Translations under genes and position numbers: made by a program | Assembly (NCBI RefSeq): GCF_900547735.1 | Contig: NZ_URHZ01000004.1 | Span: 55,052-119,051 of the forward strand | Source: an uncultured Clostridium sp. | Lineage (GTDB): Bacteria > Bacillota > Clostridia > Lachnospirales > Lachnospiraceae | DNA length: 64,000 nt | Reading direction: 5' to 3' | Notes under the pieces: generated by a model | Database searches by the model: none | Seen by the model: only the letters and a program-made list of their open reading frames with translations | What the model was told of the DNA's origin: nothing | Shown: positions 25,495 to 33,079 of the stretch, one piece after another | Layout of the letters: each line of letters starts with the position of its first letter | Position numbering within the stretch: the first letter of the stretch is position 1

Positions 25495-26277
25495 ATGATA
25501 GAAAAAGTAAATCCGAGTCATCCGGACAAGGTGGCAGATAGAATTGCAGGAGCCATTGTGGATCTAGCATATCAAAGACAAGATAATCCGAAGATTGCGG
25601 TGGAAGTATTGATTGGTCATGAGTATGGTCACATCATTATCGAAACAAATACTGACCTCGATAAAGAAGATATTGCAATGATTTTTTATCGCATTGCAGG
25701 GGATTTACGTTGTGACATATGTATCTATCCGCAGGATACGCATCTTGCAAAGAATCAGGAAGAAGAAATTCGTTGTGGGGATAATGGAATTTTTAAAGGA
25801 ATGCCAGTTACTGAGGAACAAAGAGAATTGTCAGCAATTGCTCGTTCCATTTATGAAAAGTACACATATGATGGAAAGTACATTCTGGACGGTGTCAGGC
25901 TGATTATCTGTCAGAGCAATGCAGACAGTGAGGAACTGAAAAACACATACCCGGGTGCAGAGGTCAATCCACTTGGTGATTGGGCCGGTGGTACGGATAT
26001 TGATACAGGAGCCACCAATCGTAAACTTGGTTCTGATATGGCTGACTCCGTAACGGGAGGAGGTCTTCATGGGAAAGATTTATCCAAAGCGGATGTATCC
26101 GTCAACATTCATGCATTCCTAAAAGCACAAAAAACAGGACAACCTGTGCAGCTTGTCTGTGCTATTGGCGATGATACTGTGGATGGTGTTCCCTATGCAG
26201 ACATTGTGGCAGAAGCAAGAACGTTTATTGATTCCATTGGTGGCTTTGAGAAGTTTGCCGAGTGGGGTCTTTTTTAA
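25495..26277 (+). CDS. metK: Short phage-encoded S-adenosylmethionine synthetase
   Basis: 260 residues, against about 390 for cellular MetK. It makes SAM from methionine and ATP. Signatures: SHPDKVADRIAGAIVDLAYQ (equal to the GHPDK ATP site), IRCGDNGIFKG (the GDQG loop), NPLGDWAGGTDIDTGATNRK (equal to GDAGLTGRK) and GGGLHGKDLSKADVS (equal to GGAFSGKDPTKVD). The central domain is shortened, and the first serine-rich residues are missing, but the active-site loops are present. It starts 3 bases after the small terminase gene and is followed by two DNA methyltransferases that use SAM. Confidence 0.85.
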   Translation: MIEKVNPSHPDKVADRIAGAIVDLAYQRQDNPKIAVEVLIGHEYGHIIIETNTDLDKEDIAMIFYRIAGDLRCDICIYPQDTHLAKNQEEEIRCGDNGIFKGMPVTEEQRELSAIARSIYEKYTYDGKYILDGVRLIICQSNADSEELKNTYPGAEVNPLGDWAGGTDIDTGATNRKLGSDMADSVTGGGLHGKDLSKADVSVNIHAFLKAQKTGQPVQLVCAIGDDTVDGVPYADIVAEARTFIDSIGGFEKFAEWGLF

Positions 26278-26291
26278 AGGAGGGGTGGAAG

Positions 26292-27542
26292 ATGGCAAGA
26301 ACTACGACTGAGATGCAGCTTATATCCATCTCAAAATTAATACCATATGTAAATAATGCCCGGACACACTCTGCAGAGCAGGTCAATAAACTTCGCTCCA
26401 GTCTTCGTGAGTTCGGGTTTGTTAATCCCGTCATTATTGATAGTGCATATAATGTAATCGCTGGGCATGGAAGAATCCTTGCATCCAAAGAAGAGGGGAT
26501 TGAGGAAGTACCATGTGTATTGGTCGATTATCTGACAGAAGCACAGAAGAAAGCCTATATCTTAGCAGATAACCGTATGGCGATGGACGCAGGTTGGGAT
26601 GAAGAACTATTAAGAGTTGAGATTGAAGCCTTGCAGGGAGAAGATTTTGATATCGGACTCACTGGCTTTGATGAAAAAGACATCGCAGAATTATTTGCAG
26701 GTGATAATAATGATACAAAGGATGATGATTTTGATGTAGATGAGGAATTACAAAAACCGCCCGTTACAAAAAGCGGTGATGTGTGGTTACTTGGAAATCA
26801 TAGACTCATCTGTGGAGATAGCACAAAGGAAGCAACCTATACAGTCCTCATGGATGGAAAGAAAGCAAATCTTGTGGTAACCGATCCCCCTTACAACGTC
26901 AACTATGAAGGTAGTGCTGGTAAGATACAGAATGACAGTATGAACGAAGAAGCCTTTGAAAAATTTCTCTTTGATGCCTACACGCAGATGAATACGGTGA
27001 TGGCAGATGATGGTTCTATTTATGTATTTCACAGTGATTCTCATGGCCTTGCTTTCCGTAAGGCTTTTGAAGATGCTGGATTCTATCTTTCCGGCTGTTG
27101 TATTTGGAAGAAGCAGAGCCTTGTGCTTGGAAGAAGTCCATATCAGTGGCAGCATGAACCATGCCTTTATGGTTGGAAGAAGAAAGGCAAACATCAGTGG
27201 TATTCCGACAGGAAGCAGACAACTATCTGGGAGTTTGATAAACCGAAGAAAAACGGTGACCATCCGACTATGAAGCCAATTCCACTGATTGCATATCCAA
27301 TCAAAAATTCCAGCATGAGTAACTGCATTGTGCTTGATCCTTTTGGTGGCAGTGGTTCTACCTTAATTGCAAGTGAGCAGTTGGGAAGAATTTGTTACAC
27401 CATCGAGTTGGATGAAAAATACTGTGATGTGATTGTGAAACGATATATAGAGCAGGTCGGTTCTGCGGATGCTGTATCCGTTATTCGTGATGGCGAGACG
27501 ATCCAATTTGGGAATTTGGAGGTCAGTGCCGATGGAGAATAA
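26292..27542 (+). CDS. ParB-like nuclease domain fused to N6-adenine/N4-cytosine DNA methyltransferase
   Basis: 416 residues. Residues 8-100 are a ParB/Srx-type domain (ISKLIPYVNNARTHSAEQVN, GFVNPVIIDSAYNVIAGHGR). Residues 160-405 are a beta-class amino-methyltransferase: catalytic VVTDPPYNVNYEG near 197 precedes the SAM motif LDPFGGSGSTLIASEQLGR near 350. Such fusions are common in phages and methylate the phage genome, probably to resist restriction. I chose ATG 26292 (GGAGGGGTGGAAG upstream). The stop overlaps the next methyltransferase start by 11 bases. Confidence 0.9.
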   Translation: MARTTTEMQLISISKLIPYVNNARTHSAEQVNKLRSSLREFGFVNPVIIDSAYNVIAGHGRILASKEEGIEEVPCVLVDYLTEAQKKAYILADNRMAMDAGWDEELLRVEIEALQGEDFDIGLTGFDEKDIAELFAGDNNDTKDDDFDVDEELQKPPVTKSGDVWLLGNHRLICGDSTKEATYTVLMDGKKANLVVTDPPYNVNYEGSAGKIQNDSMNEEAFEKFLFDAYTQMNTVMADDGSIYVFHSDSHGLAFRKAFEDAGFYLSGCCIWKKQSLVLGRSPYQWQHEPCLYGWKKKGKHQWYSDRKQTTIWEFDKPKKNGDHPTMKPIPLIAYPIKNSSMSNCIVLDPFGGSGSTLIASEQLGRICYTIELDEKYCDVIVKRYIEQVGSADAVSVIRDGETIQFGNLEVSADGE

Positions 27543-29451
27543 CAACTTAACACTTGGGAGTTTGTTTGATGGTAGCGGCGGATTTCCGTTGGGAGGCTTG
27601 ATTTCCGGGATTACCCCTTTGTGGGCATCGGAGGTTGAGCCTTTTCCTATCCGTGTTACTACAAAAAGACTGCCGAATATTCAACATTTTGGTGATGTCA
27701 GTAAATTAAATGGTGCGGAAGTTCCGCCTGTGGACATCATCACATTTGGAAGTCCCTGCCAAGATATGTCGGTGGCAGGCAAGCGAAGCGGACTGGACGG
27801 TGAGCGTTCCATTCTATTTTATCAAGCGGTGAGAATCGTGAAAGAAATGAGGTGTAAGACAAATGGCAAATATCCAAGATTTGTGGTCTGGGAAAACGTC
27901 CCAGGTGCGTTCTCCTCACACAAAGGAGAAGACTTCAGAGCAGTCCTCGAAGAAATCTGCAAAATCAAAGACGAAGGGGTTTCTATTCCTAAATCTGACA
28001 AGTGGACAAAAGCAGGAGAAATTGTGGGAGATGGATTCTCAGCAGCATGGAGAGTGCTTGATGCACAATTTTGGGGAGTTCCCCAAAGAAGAAAACGTAT
28101 CTACCTTGTCGCAGATTTTGCAGGTGGGTGTGCCGGAAAAATATTATTTGAGTCAGAAGGCTTGTCTAGGTATTCTAAGGAGAGCTTCTGTTCGTGGCAA
28201 GGAACTGCCAGAAATGTTAAAGAGAGCATTGGAGAAACAGGCACAATCTGCTTAAATGACCAAGGTGGAAATCGTATGGATGTGACAGAAGATGTAACCT
28301 CAACGCTTCGTGCCTCGTCAGGACATCCGCCTTTGGTTTTTGAAAATCATAGTCAGGATACAAGATACAATGGACCGCTTAATACAGCACCAACCGTTAG
28401 TTCCACTTATGGAACGGGTGGTAATAATCAGCCATTCGTAGTAGAGACACCAAAGACACTGAAAATCCGAAGTGGATGTGAGGGTGGTGGAAAAGGTGCA
28501 TTGATTCAGGAAGATTTGTCGGCAACGCTTGGATGCAATAATGACCAGACGGTATTTGTGCCAAAGGCCTATGGAGTCTGTTCCAAGGACAGTAATTCTA
28601 TGAAATCAACAAATCCAAAGAGTGGATTTTATGAAGCAGACACTTCCAGAACTATTGATGCGAATGGTGGCAATCCCGCCTGTAATCAAGGTGGCATTAT
28701 GGTAGTGGAAGGGAATGGTAGTAGACCTTCCCATAAGGGTGATGGCTATAAAGAATCGGATGTCATGTATACCTTAAATACCATCGAACAACACGCAGTG
28801 GTGTATGCCATTGACCGTGAAAGCTATAACTGTGGTCGGAATTATGCAAGGAAGATGGGAATCACAGAAGATGGTATCAACTCTACTTTAAATGCACAGG
28901 GACCAAGTGCGGTGGCAGTTCCCACCTATTCTATGACCACGGGTAACTTCATGCAGATAAATCATGAAAAAGCACCGACACTTGCTGCAAGAGATTACAA
29001 AGATCCACCTATCATAAATGATATTCGAACGGCATCTGGCAAAGATGTCTTTGGAACATTGGCAGCGAGTATGGGTTCCAAGCAGTGGCTAGGGAATCAA
29101 GAGGCTTTTAGTGGTGATTACCATATTTTAGAACAGGATTATATCGTTAGAAGATTGACTCCAACAGAATGTGCAAGACTGCAAGGATTCCCAGATTGGT
29201 GGTGCAGTGATCTTGGAACGGCAAATCCGACCAAAGAAGAAATCAAATGGTGGAGCGAGGTGTTTGAAACACATCGTCATATCATGGGTAAATCCACGAA
29301 ACCAAAGTCCGAGAAACAGATCATCAAATGGCTACGAAATCCACATTCGGATTCAACAGAATATAAGATGTGGGGTAATGGTGTGGCACTTCCCAATGTG
29401 GTATTTGTGCTTTCTGGCATTGTGTATTACTCACAGTTTCCTACACAATAA
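27532..29451 (+). CDS. C5-cytosine DNA methyltransferase with an enlarged, repetitive target-recognition region
   Basis: 639 residues, far above the usual 330-420. Motif I LGSLFDGSGGFPLGG, motif IV GSPCQDMSVAGKRSG (catalytic Cys), motif VI VVWENVPGAF, motif VIII QRRKRIYLVADF, motif IX RRLTPTECARLQGFPDWW and motif X MWGNGVALPNVVFVL are all present. The region between VIII and IX is about 330 residues and made of about eight degenerate units of the type (S/P)TL-x-A...PPxV. Multispecific phage enzymes such as those of SPbeta-type phages carry several recognition domains in the same place. Start ATG 27532 lies within the previous gene. Confidence 0.88.
   Translation: MENNNLTLGSLFDGSGGFPLGGLISGITPLWASEVEPFPIRVTTKRLPNIQHFGDVSKLNGAEVPPVDIITFGSPCQDMSVAGKRSGLDGERSILFYQAVRIVKEMRCKTNGKYPRFVVWENVPGAFSSHKGEDFRAVLEEICKIKDEGVSIPKSDKWTKAGEIVGDGFSAAWRVLDAQFWGVPQRRKRIYLVADFAGGCAGKILFESEGLSRYSKESFCSWQGTARNVKESIGETGTICLNDQGGNRMDVTEDVTSTLRASSGHPPLVFENHSQDTRYNGPLNTAPTVSSTYGTGGNNQPFVVETPKTLKIRSGCEGGGKGALIQEDLSATLGCNNDQTVFVPKAYGVCSKDSNSMKSTNPKSGFYEADTSRTIDANGGNPACNQGGIMVVEGNGSRPSHKGDGYKESDVMYTLNTIEQHAVVYAIDRESYNCGRNYARKMGITEDGINSTLNAQGPSAVAVPTYSMTTGNFMQINHEKAPTLAARDYKDPPIINDIRTASGKDVFGTLAASMGSKQWLGNQEAFSGDYHILEQDYIVRRLTPTECARLQGFPDWWCSDLGTANPTKEEIKWWSEVFETHRHIMGKSTKPKSEKQIIKWLRNPHSDSTEYKMWGNGVALPNVVFVLSGIVYYSQFPTQ
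28260..29150 (+). repeat. Degenerate repeats in the recognition region of the C5 methyltransferase
   Basis: Protein-level units, in order: VTSTLRASSGHPPLVFEN, APTVSSTYGTGGNNQPFVVE, LSATLGCNNDQTVFV, SRTIDANGGNPACNQGGIMV, VMYTLNTIEQHAVVYA, INSTLNAQGPSAVAV, APTLAARDYKDPPII and FGTLAASMGSKQWLGNQE. Spacing is 30-50 residues. DNA identity between units is low, so the repetition is old. Confidence 0.65.
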
Positions 29452-29452
29452 T

Positions 29453-29518
29453 TTGGTGCTAAATAAATCACATATTACTTGCTATATATCGGCTTTAGAG
29501 TGATATATGTAGTACCAA
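29453..29518 (+). promoter_or_regulatory. Repeated leader element, family ATATA-N12-AATATG, copy A
   Basis: Outer arms TTGGTGCT (29453-29460) and AGTACCAA (29511-29518) pair over 8 positions with one G-U. Inside lie TATATA (29483-29488), 12 variable bases, TGATATATG (29501-29509) and TACCA (29513-29517). The ribosome site AAAGGAGGT follows at once. It is the most divergent of four copies. Confidence 0.55.
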
Positions 29519-29537
29519 AACAAAGGAGGTACAAACA

Positions 29538-30269
29538 TTGAGAATTGAATTTAACAGAACAGGTGCAGAGCGAAAAGCGCTGGTTACTGCAATGGGAGAA
29601 ACCCTAAATGTAAAACCCAAATACTGTGGAGTACCAAGCATGGCATACGAGATTGATTATTTCGCGGTGGATAAACAAGGCGCGGTTACCTTTGATGACA
29701 GTGCAGACAGTGAGGAAATAGAAAACTTGCTGGAACAACTTGCTGACCGAGGCATTGCCGCAGGGACTGCAGAAACCGCACAGGCTTGGCTTTCAACCAA
29801 AGGCGAAGAACTAATCCAAGAATCCAACACCAAGCCACAGGGCGAAACAGTGGGGCTTACGGTGGCAATGCCACTGGATACGGTGCTTGCAGGCAACCTT
29901 ACAAATCTTCTGGAAGCCAAGGGCAACCTAATAAAAAAGGCACTGGGAATCAGCGAACTGCCAATCATCATTGATGAGGAGAAAATTTCCTTTCCTTGGT
30001 TTAAAGACAACTTGGATGCTGACATGGTAAAAGCATACACAGACTTTATTGCAGCTCTTTGCAAAATGAGCAAGGAACAAAAGCGAATCTCCAACATTGA
30101 AAAAGAAGTGGAGAATGAAAAATACGCATTCAGGTGCCTGCTCCTCCGACTGGGATTTGTAGGAGCAGAATACAAGAAAGATAGAAAAATCCTGTTGAAG
30201 AATCTGACAGGAAGCAGTGCATTTAAGAATGGTGCGAAAGAGGTGGCAATTGATGAGATTTCCGAGTAG
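29538..30269 (+). CDS. Conserved phage protein, often labelled 'virulence-related', function unknown
   Basis: 243 residues from TTG 29538, which is preceded by a perfect AAAGGAGGT. The N terminus (MRIEFNRTGAERKALVTAMG, then YCGVPSMAYEIDYFAVDKQG) looks like a small alpha/beta domain; the middle is helical. The last 45 residues (EKYAFRCLLLRLGFVGAEYK and SSAFKNG) are clearly related to the C-terminal tail of the amidoligase encoded at 30619. That shared tail suggests the two proteins work on, or with, a common partner. No enzyme motif is seen. Confidence 0.65.
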   Translation: MRIEFNRTGAERKALVTAMGETLNVKPKYCGVPSMAYEIDYFAVDKQGAVTFDDSADSEEIENLLEQLADRGIAAGTAETAQAWLSTKGEELIQESNTKPQGETVGLTVAMPLDTVLAGNLTNLLEAKGNLIKKALGISELPIIIDEEKISFPWFKDNLDADMVKAYTDFIAALCKMSKEQKRISNIEKEVENEKYAFRCLLLRLGFVGAEYKKDRKILLKNLTGSSAFKNGAKEVAIDEISE

Positions 30270-30480
30270 AGAGACAGTAGCAAGGGTACGCAATCAATAC
30301 CCCATAGGAACAAGGGTGGAGCTGGTGCAGATGGACGATATGCAGGCCCCGCCAATTGGAACAAAGGGAACTGTAACAGGAGTGGATGATACAGCCAGCA
30401 TTCTTGTGAATTGGGATAACGGTAGCCACTTAAATGTGGTGTATGGCGAGGACATATGCAGGAAAATCAGCAATGAATAA
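30253..30480 (+). CDS. DUF4314 domain protein
   Basis: 75 residues, MRFPSRETVARVRNQYPIGT, RVELVQMDDMQAPPIGTKG, TVTGVDDTASILVNWDNGS. This is the DUF4314 SH3-like barrel, common in Firmicutes phages and conjugative elements; its function is unknown. Start ATG 30253 overlaps the previous gene by 17 bases and has AAAGAGGTGG upstream. Confidence 0.8.
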   Translation: MRFPSRETVARVRNQYPIGTRVELVQMDDMQAPPIGTKGTVTGVDDTASILVNWDNGSHLNVVYGEDICRKISNE

Positions 30481-30512
30481 GTGCTGTAAGATACACAATT
30501 TCTTCCCCAAAA

Positions 30513-30600
30513 GATTGTGTAGTATATGCTCCGAATTGAGTGGATATAGTCAGCACTCAGCGGTAATATGTGTACTACCGAAAGGGAAAACACACAAAGC
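30513..30600 (+). promoter_or_regulatory. Repeated leader element, family ATATA-N12-AATATG, copy B
   Basis: GTAGTATA (30519-30526) can pair with TGTACTAC (30571-30578); alternatively CGGTA (30561-30565) pairs with TACCG (30576-30580). The two helices share bases and exclude each other. GATATA (30543-30548) is followed by 12 variable bases. The element leads the amidoligase gene; copy C leads the gene at 32457 and is identical over its first 36 bases. Confidence 0.75.
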
Positions 30601-30618
30601 CAAACGGAGGAAATACGA

Positions 30619-31566
30619 ATGAATGAGAAAATAACAAGTCAAATCGAGGGAATGAAAAAGCAGACCATCGGAGTTGAGGTCGAGATGAACAACATCGCAA
30701 GGGACAAGGCAGCAAAACTTGCAGCCACCCATTTTGGTACAGGCAGATATGAGAATACAGCCGGACGCAACGGTTACTGCACTTGGTCAGCTTGGGACGC
30801 AGACGGTAGAGAATGGAAATTCCAAAAGGATGTCAGCATCGCCGGATGCGACAGCGAGAAATGCGAACTGGTAACCCCAATTCTTACCTACGCAGACATC
30901 GAGGTTTTGCAGGAACTTATCCGAAAACTTCGCCACGCAGGAGCAAAAAGCGATGCGACAAGGGGCTGCGGAGTTCACATTCACATCGGAGCAAACGGAC
31001 ACACCCCACAGACCATGAGAAACCTTGCAAACATCATGGCGAGCCACGAAAACCTCATAGCTGATGCCCTCGACCTTGATAGAGGCAGGATGCATCGCTA
31101 CTGCAGAACGGTTGACCCACGGTTCTTGGAGCAGGTCAACAAGAAAAAGCCAAAGACGATGGCGGCACTTGCAGACATTTGGTACTCCTCCAACGGTGCA
31201 AATTACGGCAGAGACCACCATTACAACGACAGTCGCTACCATATGCTGAACTACCATGCAACCTTTACCAAGGGAACAATTGAATTCAGACTTTTCCAAT
31301 TTGATGCCCCGGCAGACGGCAAGCTGAACGGACTTCATGCCGGACAGCTAAAAAGCTACATTCAGCTTTGCCTTGCACTCAGCCAAATGGCGAAAATGGT
31401 AAAGAGTGCAAGCGCCAAACCACAGCAGAATGAAAATCCAAAATACGCAATGAGAACTTGGCTCTTGAGACTTGGCTTCATCGGAGAAGAATTCAAAACG
31501 GCAAGGGAAACCCTTACAAAGAAACTTGCAGGGGATACAGCCTTCAGAAACGGCAGAGCCGCTTGA
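30619..31566 (+). CDS. Amidoligase family protein (glutamine synthetase-like fold)
   Basis: 315 residues. Amidoligase_2 motifs: QTIGVEVEMNNIARDKAAKL, WDADGREWKFQKDVSIAG, CELVTPILTYADIEVLQELI, RGCGVHIHIGANGHTPQTM and YHATFTKGTIEFRLFQFD. The Glu, His and Arg residues match the ATP/metal site of the glutamine-synthetase-like ligases, which form amide or peptide-like bonds. The tail (PKYAMRTWLLRLGFIGEEFK, TAFRNG) is shared with the protein at 29538. A gamma-glutamylcyclotransferase-like gene follows, a pairing known from comparative genomics. The substrate is unknown; protein tagging or peptide modification is the leading idea. Confidence 0.85.
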   Translation: MNEKITSQIEGMKKQTIGVEVEMNNIARDKAAKLAATHFGTGRYENTAGRNGYCTWSAWDADGREWKFQKDVSIAGCDSEKCELVTPILTYADIEVLQELIRKLRHAGAKSDATRGCGVHIHIGANGHTPQTMRNLANIMASHENLIADALDLDRGRMHRYCRTVDPRFLEQVNKKKPKTMAALADIWYSSNGANYGRDHHYNDSRYHMLNYHATFTKGTIEFRLFQFDAPADGKLNGLHAGQLKSYIQLCLALSQMAKMVKSASAKPQQNENPKYAMRTWLLRLGFIGEEFKTARETLTKKLAGDTAFRNGRAA

Positions 31567-31650
31567 AGGACACGCAGGAGTTAGCCTCCTGCCACCTTAC
31601 CCCGACCACTTCGGTGGTCTTAAGGTGGTAGAAGGGTAATCCCTTCGGAA
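31567..31650 (+). other. Cluster of three hairpins between amidoligase and cyclotransferase genes
   Basis: CAGGAG-ttagc-CTCCTG, then CCACCTTA...TAAGGTGG enclosing GACCAC-ttcg-GTGGTC, then GAAGGG-taat-CCCTTC. None has a T-tract, so they are more likely to stabilise or insulate mRNA segments than to terminate. The third ends just before the ribosome site of the next gene. Confidence 0.7.
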
Positions 31651-31665
31651 AGGATGGATACCATT

Positions 31666-32151
31666 ATGAAGAAACGATATTACCTTGCCTACGGCAGTAA
31701 CTTAAACATTCGTCAGATGCGGATGCGATGCCCATCGGCACGAATCATTGGGACAGCAACAATCACAGACTACGAACTACTTTTTAAGGGAAGTCAGACA
31801 GGAGCGTACCTTACCATTGAACCCAAATCTGGGGCGAGTGTTCCTGTGGCGGTCTGGGCAGTGAATGCCGAGGATGAAAAGGCTCTTGACCGCTACGAGG
31901 GATTCCCCACCTTTTATTACAAGAAGGAGATGCAGTTGCCGATTAAGGGCATCAAGTCAGGAAAGACACGAGTCCGAGACTGCTTTGTGTACATCATGCA
32001 TGAGGAACGAAGCATTGGCATTCCGTCATTCGCCTATGTGAGCATTTGCCTTGAGGGGTACATCAGCTTCGGCTTTGATGAACACTTCCTTGCAGAAGCA
32101 CAGATAAAATCAGAGGAGGCATTTAAACATGGGAAAAAGAGAAATCACTGA
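31666..32151 (+). CDS. Gamma-glutamylcyclotransferase (GGCT/AIG2) family protein
   Basis: 161 residues: YYLAYGSNLNIRQMRMRCPS is the substrate-binding YGSNL motif, and ALDRYEGFPTFYYKKEM contains the catalytic glutamate (RYEG). The family cleaves gamma-glutamyl amines or amino acids to 5-oxoproline. Paired with an amidoligase it could remove what the ligase adds. I chose ATG 31666 because GGAAAGG is at better spacing than for ATG 31654. It overlaps the zinc-ribbon gene by 23 bases. Confidence 0.85.
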   Translation: MKKRYYLAYGSNLNIRQMRMRCPSARIIGTATITDYELLFKGSQTGAYLTIEPKSGASVPVAVWAVNAEDEKALDRYEGFPTFYYKKEMQLPIKGIKSGKTRVRDCFVYIMHEERSIGIPSFAYVSICLEGYISFGFDEHFLAEAQIKSEEAFKHGKKRNH

Positions 32152-32332
32152 AATGAAAATCTGCCCACGATGTGGCAAAGCCTATCACGGTGCGCCTGCT
32201 CATTCGAGAGCAGATAATGAAACACTCATCTGCCCAGACTGTGGCACGAGAGAAGCCTTGGAGAGTATGGGCGTGAAATCATCCGAACAAGAAGAGATTC
32301 TGGAAACTATACACCGAACCATAAGGCCATAA
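32129..32332 (+). CDS. Small zinc-ribbon protein
   Basis: 67 residues with CPRCGKAYHGAPAH and LICPDCGTREALES: two CxxC pairs that form a rubredoxin-like zinc ribbon. The start at 32129 has GAGGAGG upstream and lies within the end of the cyclotransferase gene, so they are coupled. May be an adaptor or nucleic-acid-binding protein; function unknown. Confidence 0.75.
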   Translation: MGKREITEMKICPRCGKAYHGAPAHSRADNETLICPDCGTREALESMGVKSSEQEEILETIHRTIRP

Positions 32333-32355
32333 TATACACAAATTCCTCTACAAAT

Positions 32356-32440
32356 GATTGTGTAGTATATGCTCCGAATTGAGTGGATATATAGCCGTTG
32401 TAGCGGTAATATGTATACTACCGAAAGGGAAAACAAAGAA
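32356..32440 (+). promoter_or_regulatory. Repeated leader element, family ATATA-N12-AATATG, copy C
   Basis: GTAGTATA (32362-32369) pairs perfectly with TATACTAC (32414-32421), and CGGTA (32404-32408) with TACCG (32419-32423); the two helices compete. GATATA (32386-32391) precedes a 12-base variable part. Compared with copy B one outer pair changes from U-G to U-A, keeping the helix. The gene at 32457 follows. Confidence 0.75.
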
Positions 32441-32456
32441 AACGGAGGAAATCATT

Positions 32457-32681
32457 ATGTGGCATGAAGGAAGCATTAAAGTAAAAAATGACATTTTTCA
32501 TTACTGGGTAAAAGCCTACGAAGAGGGCAGCGAGTTTGGAATTGAGGAAGGGCGCATTTCCAAGCTGACCTTAAGAAGAAATGGCAAGGAAGTATGCAAT
32601 TATGAAAGGGGCTGGGACATAGAGCCAGTCGATGAAAACACACAACTTGCCTTAGCATTACTTATGAAAGAATACAACTAA
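32457..32681 (+). CDS. Small conserved phage protein
   Basis: 74 residues: MWHEGSIKVKNDIFHYWVKA, YEEGSEFGIEEGRISKLTLR, RNGKEVCNYERGWDIEPVDE. A compact beta-rich domain is likely. It has its own leader of the ATATA-N12 family and GGAGGAAATCATT upstream of the start, so it is a deliberate expression unit. Function not recognised. Confidence 0.7.
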   Translation: MWHEGSIKVKNDIFHYWVKAYEEGSEFGIEEGRISKLTLRRNGKEVCNYERGWDIEPVDENTQLALALLMKEYN

Positions 32682-32691
32682 GCTAAAACAG

Positions 32692-32710
32692 ACAGCCTGA
32701 AAGAGGCTGT
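32692..32710 (+). terminator. Hairpin ending the accessory block
   Basis: ACAGCCT (32692-32698), loop GAAAG, AGGCTGT (32704-32710), followed by TTGT. A modest terminator or attenuator between the accessory genes and the next operon. Confidence 0.5.
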
Positions 32711-32761
32711 TTGTCGTACAGTCGCTGTAATGGCGGCTATTTTTATTGGAAGGAGTGACCT

Positions 32762-33079
32762 ATGATCTATCAAGGTGGCAATCTGCCGATTCGTTTTGAA
32801 TTTGACAGTGACATGGAAAAAGTAAAAGAGATTCATATTACGATTTATGCTGCCAATGGAAAACAACTAAAGCAGTGGGAAAAAGAAGAACTGACAATCA
32901 GCAATAAACTGATAACGGCTCCTCTTTCCCAGGAAGAAACGCTTTCATTTCCTTGTGGGAAAATCCAAATTGAAATTAAATGGCTGAATCCCGATACCTA
33001 TGTGGAATTAGCTGAGGTAATCTGGGACAGGGTTGCAGGAAGAAATGACCATTCGATTCTTGGAGGTGACAGCCATTGA
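32762..33079 (+). CDS. Hypothetical protein, possible baseplate-type N-terminal domain
   Basis: 105 residues with alternating strands: MIYQGGNLPIRFEFDSDMEK, VKEIHITIYAANGKQLKQWE and KIQIEIKWLNPDTYVELAEV. This resembles the immunoglobulin-like N-terminal domain of BppU-type baseplate proteins, but the match is loose. Unexpected here, since tail genes lie 10 kb downstream. The next gene starts at TTG within its stop (TTGA), so the two are coupled. Confidence 0.5.
   Translation: MIYQGGNLPIRFEFDSDMEKVKEIHITIYAANGKQLKQWEKEELTISNKLITAPLSQEETLSFPCGKIQIEIKWLNPDTYVELAEVIWDRVAGRNDHSILGGDSH

Noticed and set aside
30434..30622. 62-residue open frame covering leader copy B as a protein gene
   Set aside because: It starts inside the DUF4314 gene without a ribosome site and coincides with a foldable repeated leader; kept only as a possible leader peptide.
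29453..32423. Purine riboswitch for the ATATA-N12-AATATG-CTACC leaders
   Set aside because: Some words resemble the purine aptamer (ATATA, AATATG, CTACC), but the three-way junction and the second conserved loop are missing.
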